Positions 22,801 through 31,800 of a stretch of 64,000 nucleotides of DNA are shown in pieces. Numbering within the stretch: position 1 is the first letter of the stretch; each line of letters begins with the position of its first letter. Origin of the DNA: Bolinopsis microptera (taxonomy: Eukaryota; Ctenophora; Tentaculata; Lobata; Bolinopsidae); the NCBI RefSeq assembly GCF_026151205.1, contig NC_087082.1:11044901-11108900 (forward strand), written 5' to 3'. Below the pieces are notes generated by a model. It was not told the origin of the DNA. It was given only the letters and a program-made list of their open reading frames with translations, and did no database searches. A program made the position numbers and the translations under genes.

Positions 22801-25800
22801 ATCTAAGCAGCAACTCCTTCAAAAACATTCCAGTATGGCTGAAATCCACCTGTCCCAATTTGGAGTTCCTCAACTTTTGTAACAACTCTATTCAATATCT
22901 GCCGGACGACAACTTTGGTACGTGCTCACTTTCAAGATATCATAACAAATTATACCCAAATCTAACTTCCCAAATTGGAATAATGGAATTCGAGGCAATT
23001 TTCTGCATCTTTTTGGTTAAGTGTGAAAAACTCTTAATAATACTTAAAATTGATTAAATCATTTTTTAGGATTCGAAGCGCTGAAAACTCTTAACTTCTC
23101 CAAGAATCAGATAACGAGCATTCCTGAGCCTTTCTTCGAGGGTATGGAAAGTCTCCAAACCCTCGACATGAGTTACAACAATCTTATAACTTTGTCCCGG
23201 TCATGTTATAAAGATCTGCCTAATCTTAAGATTCTAGAACTTTCCAACAACAGGTGAGTCCAAAAAACAAATTCACACAAAAACCATTACATAATATGGG
23301 TCACATCTTGACGCTAGTATAAAATAATATACAATTCTTGTCTAGTGTCTACCTTAGTAGCAAGTGTCACTATTAAATTGTAATCTTCACCACTCCAGAT
23401 TGAGTTGTGAGCAGGTGGAAATCATCCGGCAACTCCCCTCTCTCACCCGCCTGTATCTGGCCAACAACAAGATATCTGGCACCTTCCCCAGCATCTCTAC
23501 CTTTGAGAGTAGAACACTCGTTGAGCTCAACATCAGCAAGAATCCTGAACTTGTAAACCTGGTCATCGGTGACGAAACTAAGTATGTAATTAGCTGGATT
23601 AATGTGTTAATGTTGTGTTGTACTTCGTGTCAACGGTTAATTTTAACAGACCGGAAAAGCTCGCCTCTAAAGTAAAATGAAATAATAATTTATTCCATAG
23701 TTTGGCGCTGGAGACTCTGAAGATTAACGGAACTAAAGTCCAAGTTATCCCACCTGAAGTTGGAAATTTGACGAACATGATTGATATGGATATTTCCAAC
23801 ACCTTCATCCATAACCTGCCTCTGGAAATGGGTAGACTCGTCAACCTGCAATCCCTTAAAATGGAGGTAAGTCGAAAAGGGCAAGTGGGTCATACGAAAT
23901 CACAATACGTTCTACTGAAAAAAAAAAGGGTTCGGAGTTCCATCAGTAATAGTCAATTTGGTGATATCATTGACTCCTAATTGTAGTGACGATACATCCA
24001 ACGCCTCTTCTTAATCGTGCCAATAAAGGGGTGTGTTAACAACATTAGAAACATCAATATGTGATAACAATGACACGGATACAATCACCATCTTCGAAAT
24101 AAGCGCTGAAATGAAGGGCGGTATTGGTTAAGGGTGGATTTGTTCTGTGACTCATTTGCAGGCCTCGTGATAATAAAGTCTAATATTAATCCTAAGCAGG
24201 ATATATAATTGTGTCAACAGTTTAGACTTATTTTTGTAATTTACAGAATTAACGCCTATGTTTTGGAGTTATATGGCTTGCATGGATTGGCAATATTTAT
24301 TTTTATACATGAGAACTTGGAAATTCCTGCTGAAGAATGCCAAAGAAGTGATACAACTCTTTTCTCTCTGAAATATATATCTAACTCTAGTAAACATTAA
24401 ATCATAAAAAATTACAAACAATGCCCTCTGACCTAATCCTTTTATTTATCGGCACGTGGGTCATATCTTGTATCTAGCATACATTTCTATTGCCATTTAA
24501 TCTGTTCCGCGTATCCACTGTTTTGATTTACAACTCTGTCTGCCAATATTTTGCCATATTTATATCTTTGTATTCTGTACACCTTGTACTTATATCGGAA
24601 GACACACACAACAAAGCATGGGAATTGTGAAACGAATCCGCAAATGTTGGCAACACCAGGTGAATCCCCTAAATTCATTGATAATGTTGACGGTTATTAG
24701 TACCTGGAGTTGACACGTGACTGATTATGGATGCTGCAATCTTATTGGTTAATCTTAATGTCGCGTGTAAACACAATTGCTTGCGCGACCTCCGCACGTT
24801 CAGTCTCACCGACCACCGCCATCTATTGGATGTGGAATATGTATTGTACTTGAAGCAGGGAAATGGTTTATAATTATAGATGGCCATGTTCACTAAAGAA
24901 TAAAGATACTCAACTTTAGCTTAGGTACTATACTGGTTATCGTCTCCATGGTATTATTGCTTTCGTGGTATTGACTAAGGAGGTTTGGAATCATCATTTT
25001 CCTGACGAAATTGAATCTATAAACTAGATACTGGCACTTCTCTCTCTCTCTGTTCTGGTCAACGGTTTCTGGCCTCTTACGTTAAGATGGAGGCCTTCTC
25101 ACCGTGCCCACAGAATTCAACTCCTGCTAGCTGCACGCCAGGACTCCCAAAGTATATACGAAATCATAAAATAATAAATATCAATGCAACAGACCCCTGG
25201 AGTCTTGAAGCTGTCACTACCTGTCTCAGAGCAAACCCACTTCCGTTGTAGTACTTCTGCGGGTAGACAAGGGACTTCCGAGCAAGGTCAAGATAGGTCT
25301 TGAGATATGTCTCTATGCGGAGATGGGCCTAGGTTGAGTTCCTAGTATGGGATTTAGCGAAAGTTCCTGGTGAAGAATCCAAGGAGGTTACCCAAAAGAG
25401 TTTTCCCTATCCAGTCTTGTCGACTGTTCCACAAATTTGAAGATATGATGTAGTTTACTGGTGTTAAGGTAGAGTTTACCAATTATTCTCATTCTGAACG
25501 TCATGATCTGGATGCACTTGTAGAGGAGGTGCTGGGATGTTGCTGCTTCTCCTGAAAAGTGTTCGCAATCTTGCGTCTTGAAGTTGACGTTGTTTGCCAC
25601 GTTCTGAAAATAAACTAGTGGGCTGTGACCTATTCTGAAAGCGACCATGTTAGCCATCTGATGTGAGTTCCAGAAAAATAAAAGTTCCTGTATTTAATTT
25701 GTGGAGGAACATCACAAGTGGAATGTTCCTTTGTCTGGAAGCCCAAGCAATATGCAGTTCTGGTCTTGAGGCTATTTTACAATGTTTTATGTGCTTGCAA

Positions 25801-28800
25801 CTAGATCTTGAATGTCGCGTGCCCCACGGGGATTTGATTTATTCATACAATTTATTATATATTGGTTCCAAAGCCCTTATGGGTACCAGCAAAAACTGGT
25901 TTTCAAACAAACAAACAAACAAACAAAACATTGTCACTGAGTGTGGCCTATTTGGGAGGAAGGGTTCTGGTCCTATGGGGATGTTGTTGGATTGATCGTC
26001 CCTTGCGAATTCTTCCGCTAGTTCTTTACCGTATACTCCTTAATGTCCTGGAACGAAGTCCTACTTGATGTGAATACCTAGTGAGTTGGTCTGAGATGTT
26101 CAGAACGAACCTGGAGTTAAAACTGGTGCTGTTAAGCGCTTTAAATGCAGCCTGGGAATCTGAGAGGAATTTATGATTGATGGAGATCCTAAGTTATCAT
26201 AAGTCCAGATACTTGCCATGTATAACGCAAATAGCGGGTATGATTTCCTCAATTAACCTGAAGGAGGAATGTCAGTCCTGAAATGTTACCATGTAACGTC
26301 GAGCTAAAAAAATGAATCAAAAGATTGAGTAATGCATTCGATAAACATTGTATGTTCTATTTGCAACCCCTAAGCATTGCATTGATGTTTATTCCTGATC
26401 CGGTTAGCTTTGCGTCTCAGAACTAAAGAGGTCCACTATGCTTTAGTGAGCTATGCTCGCCACCAGGGTACTGTAGATCTAAGGGTTCCCCGTGTAATGG
26501 GGCAGGCTGTGAAAAAGCAGCTCTGCAGGATGTCCGAGATGAACTGTTTTCGAGTGTTGAGATCTTCCGCTGTAGAAACTGAATAGAACCAGTAAGGGTG
26601 TCAGTCAAACTCTGCTGATACTAGATGATTGTAGAGCGTCCAGTCACACTTCAATGAAGAGTGTGGCAAAGCTAACCCGGTCCCCTGAAAAGTGGTTACT
26701 GGAGGAAGAAGTGCCAGGAATTCTCGCTATCAGTGTGTCCTCGTAGTCAGAGTTTAAATCCCTAACTCTGTCATGAGCCTGTGTCTAGCGTGTGTCAGCC
26801 CTTACGCATTAGCTGCCTTAACTGAAAAGACCTGAAAAGTGGTTACTGGAGGAAGAAGTACCAGGAATTCTCGCTATCAGTGTGTCCTCGTAGTCAGAGT
26901 TTAAATCCCTAATTCTGTCTTATCACGAGCCTGTGTCTAGCGTGTGTCAGCCCTTACGCATTAGCTGTTTTAACTGAAAAGACCTGAAAAGTGGTTACTG
27001 GAGGGAGAAGTGCCAGGACTACTCAATATCAGTGTGTCCTTGTAGTCAGGATGAGCGAATTGGAATCCCTAGCTCTGTGGTGGGTGACTTCGATGGGACC
27101 TGAAAGCTGAAAGAGAATTTCCTGGTGATTTAGTAGCTCTTAGAGCTAGGTATCTGTGTCCAATGTATCGTCATTTGTGTGTGTACTATCTTGTAACCTG
27201 ATATCTGAAAGAGAAATTTCCTGGTGCTTGGTAGCTGTTAGTGTTGACTTCCTGGTTCCTATGGGAACTTTGAGTTGGCAAGGCCCAACCTTTGTACTCA
27301 ACAAGAGAGCACACCACCCGTTAGTGCCAACCAGGCCACACCACGTGGAGGTTCGGAGAGGATTTCGTGACCCCATATATACTGGCACTTATAACAGTGG
27401 TCTTTAAGTGGAAGTTAAATTTCAGTTTTAAATAAACGAGTGGTCATCGCGCGGAATTTGAGTTCAAGGTATGTAATTTACGGATGACTCGTACTTACAA
27501 GTTATATATAATCTGAATCTAAGTTAAAGGTCTCCTCCGCAGAACCTGAAAGATATGGACATATCTATAGCTATGATGAAGAAGACGAACATCATAGTAT
27601 ACCTCCGCCAGAAACTCATGAACAGCAGATCACATTTCAGGTGAGTCATCATCTATGATTGCGAGGATTGTGAAAAGTTACACATGCCTATCAAGACGTG
27701 TTACCTATAGTATTTACTACCGATATGTTAATGTTATATTTACTCAACAATTGTAACCATCAGCTTCTAACAAGGCATCTATTTGTTCTCTTTGATCTTG
27801 AAAAGACAAAATTATTTCTATGCCAATGATACACGTTAATTTCGTCTTCAGTTACTGTATTCGTGAATAACTAATATTTCGAAGCACAATTTAGTATTTA
27901 TCCGTGATAATTCTCATTCCCAGAGAACTTTAGATTTCGCCCTAGTCTCGCTTTTCTAACATTATGGAGCGTGAGTTTGTGCCTAATTTCAGAATAAAGC
28001 TGTTTGTGGTGGGGTTGGAGGAGAGAGGGAAGACCAGTCTCTGCTCGGCAATCATCAGGAAACAGAGGGATAAGTCCCCCAATATCGCTACTGTTGGGGT
28101 TGTAAAGACGGACTGGTTTTACAGAGGTCAGTCTCTTTTCATGGATTTCTTCTTGCAACCAACTAAGTTTTTCGTTAAACGAATGTTTTTTATTTTCTTT
28201 CAATGTTCATGCATTTACTCCGAACTTTAGGAGGGATGGAGAATTTGATAACTATCTGGGATTTCGCGGGTCAGAAACAATTCTACGTGACTCACCAGTG
28301 TTTCTTATCTCAGAGAGGCGTTTACCTTGTTGTATTCAGTCTCAAGGTTAGAATCTTAAATATCAGCTCTTCGCTCTTCATATACATATATTTGGCAATG
28401 GCTGCGCGTTAATTGATACGTTGTAGAACCTATTTTTGTTTTTGAACCTGTTGTTCGATATTTTGAATTCGAATAACATCTTTTGTTCTGCAGAAAGGAA
28501 TGGAAGAGATAGATAGAATTATACCCTGGCTGCATACCATCCAATCTCGCTCTCCAAACGCACACGTGATCCTGGTGGGCACTCATCTGGATACTGCAGG
28601 TTAGAAACTACAACCAATCAGAATACAGTATACACACTGGATACTGCAGGTTAGAAACTACAACCAATCAGAATACAGTATACAGCATCACACATACTTC
28701 AAAATATTATGTCGATGCCACAAAATAAATTGAGCTAAATTGGCGATAGTCACCACAAGATAAAATAAACGACAGAGTCCAATTATTTGTGAACCGCATT

Positions 28801-31800
28801 GTTCTGCATATTTTTCAGCTTGCTCGGAATTTCATAAATTCCATTGCAAGACGTTTGGCAGGAATATTATTTGAAAGTGATGACGTGTTCTTCTCAAGGA
28901 GACTTGAAGGCGATTAGGGAGGCGCTAGACGACTTGTTGAAGTCAGAGGTAAAGGACTTTCTCCCGAAGATAGAGAGCATTCATTTTGTGACCACGTTGC
29001 AGCCAAACAGTGGTGGCATGTCTGAACTCAGACTCAAGATTATGAACGTCGCTGAAAAAGCTGAGGCAACTCCTGCTGGTTTGTTTTTTATCACTGTTTG
29101 CTTCCGTTTGCTCAAAAATTAAGCTCGATCTTTTAATCAACTTAATTAATTGATTACTCTGTATCACTCTGTTAGCCGATTTGCATTGAACCTTATGTGT
29201 TAAATTTCGTTTTTTTATAGATGCGAAGAGTAAAGTCATGCGAAGAGTTAAAATCATGGGAGAGAAAGTTCCTGCTTGTTTCCTGGTAAATAAATTGTGT
29301 TGCCTCGAATTTTTTTAAGACTTTTACAAAATCCAAAACGTTTTTCAATAGTGTTGTTATTCATCGGGGTAACACTCACTTACTCACTAAGTCTAATATT
29401 CAGACAGCACCACGTCTAATAATAGATAATCTATCTCCAGGAACTGGAGAGGTTTGTAGCCGAGACACAGTTGTTAGAAACCAACAAGTACTATCCCTTC
29501 CCTATACTCGAGCACGAGGAACTAGTGGAACAGCTTGAAACTCGTGGTTTTGACATTGACAGCGAGAATCTGGATAATGTACGTGACCATGACACCGTAC
29601 ACCTCACATTACGTCAACCAAGTCTCACGAGTTATAATGTCTTCATTACCACTGCATTCCTGACATACCTGAAGGTTTCTTATCTTATAATTACTTTTCT
29701 ATCAACAATCAGGCGATAACGTTTCTACACGAGTGTGGGGTGATGCTGCACTACAACAGCTACACGCAAGGCCTCAACAAGCTCTACTTCATACAACCAG
29801 AGTGGCTCTCCGACATCTTCGGCAAGATTATAACCATACCTGAGGTGCAGAATTGGTGAGTTTAAAAGTTAAAGATTCTGCCATCATGTCAATTTCCTTG
29901 ATTTTCATCGTAGGATTTTGGAAACTGACCAAGATAGCGAGGTCTCTTAAAACAGTATTTTCTACCCAGGGTTAAACAGGGTATACTGAAGAAGAGTGCC
30001 ATGTTGATATTACTCAGTAAGTTACGGTTTTACTAATGTTTTGATGATATGAATGGTTTTGTCGTCTCCAGAAGATTCCTTTACTGCACTTCATACGATT
30101 GTAATGTGAATATATTCAAAATAAACCGTCAATTCAAATGAAAATTCTCTCAGAGGATATCGTGGCAAGTCAGAATATTCACGCGACTGCGACTAAGGAA
30201 GTGATAGATAACACGGAGCTTATCGAGAAGATAGCTCATGTTATGGAAAGGTGAGGAAACCAAGATTTAATATGAAGGTTTTATGGGGAACCCATTTTCC
30301 GGTTATAATATTCATATTTTTTTTCCTCGAATTTAACTACCTCTTCTCCACAGATTCGAGATAGTGCTCAATATCAGTGATGATGAGATTTTGATACCAT
30401 CCCAATTACCTGACATGAAACCTGACGACCTCTATCCTCACCATGGTGGTGACTGTTTGGAGCGTCTCTACCGCATGCCATGCATTCCACACGGCTTCTG
30501 GTCCAGGTAGGAATGTGACAGATTTCTGTTTTTAGCTATTTCAGATTTTACATCGTCATCGGCTCTTTTACTTAGGGTCAATAGTCAATAATGTCACATG
30601 ATTATAATACGGGACCTTCATTATAATGCATATAATGACAGTTAACACCAATTTCAGTGTAACTAGATATTGTCTCTCAGATTGATCACACGGTTGGCGC
30701 TGTTTGCTCCGGTAAAGGGTTGCGGACAACGCAGAGTCATGTGGAGAACTGGTATCTATATAGAAACATTGTGCCTGCTGAACAATGAGGTTTGAACACT
30801 CACGGATTTTACTTTTAAATTCTTCAGTTGTCAGCGAATTATATACTGATAGGCCTCCTTATATTCCCAGTCCCACCAGAGATGAACATGGATCTGTTAA
30901 AATCTACTCATATTTATTCTTATAGTTGGTGAGGGAGAATTAAACACGATTTCTTAGTATCTCTCCGCTCACGTCGTGCATTCAATTCTGATGATCTAAT
31001 AAAAATCCTATTTCAGACGGTGTATTTCCTAGTTGAGGGTATAGAGAACACCACAGTTCGCATAGAGACGACAATGAGTAACAGCGGGTCTGTCTTCCTG
31101 GGTCGGATCGTGTTCCATATTGACAGTTTGGTGAAGGAATGGTACCAAGGTCTCCTGGGTAAAGACTGCAGAGGGAACCCCATAGTGGAGTATCTAGTGC
31201 CCTGCAAGCATTGTAAAGAAGAGGGCCTGGAACCGACTGTGTTCACCCTGCAGAAGCTGATAGAGGAGAGTAATGCTAGTAACTACGTGCTGTGTGGCCA
31301 GCATACCCAACATGATGGTATTGTTGATATCGGGGATATAGCCCCTGATGTTCTGCTCAAAGACTTTGGAAATCACCTGATTAAAGACGACGATATTCAC
31401 TACAACGAGACAGCTAGTTTAGGAGAGGGGACCCAGGGTGCTGTTTGTACTGGTACCTTCCAGGGTGTCAAAGTGGCGGTTAAAATATTTGGAGGGATGA
31501 TAGATGATGAACATGACTACGAGGATCAACCGCATTATCAGCTGAGACAAGAGTGCTCGATACTAAGACTCCTGGATCATCCTTCCATTGTGAAGTTCAT
31601 AGGAGTGCTGCTCAGACCACGGTGTTTGGTGATGGAACTAGCTGGGTATGGTTCTCTTGATAAACTTATAAAGTGCTCACGGGAGACTATGACCAGAAGA
31701 TTTATCCACAGAATCCTGATTCAGGTGAGTGAAGGTCTCGACTACCTCCACAGACATAACGTCATATATCGGGACCTCAAACCACAGAACATTCTTATTG

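Larger units (their letters stand above)
23867..27542 (+). other. LRRK intron 21 with retroelement remains
   Basis: 3.7 kb without a host exon. Contains a decayed LINE RNase H segment on the minus strand, a triplicated 150-bp repeat and a (CAAA)n run at about 25905-25927. Confidence 0.6.

Noticed and set aside
29579-29712. Continuous coding through LRRK 29471-29719
   Set aside because: The open frame runs on, but a good donor (AAT|GTACGT) and acceptor (CAATCAG) restore the COR sequence seen in LRRK2; the intervening residues have no counterpart.
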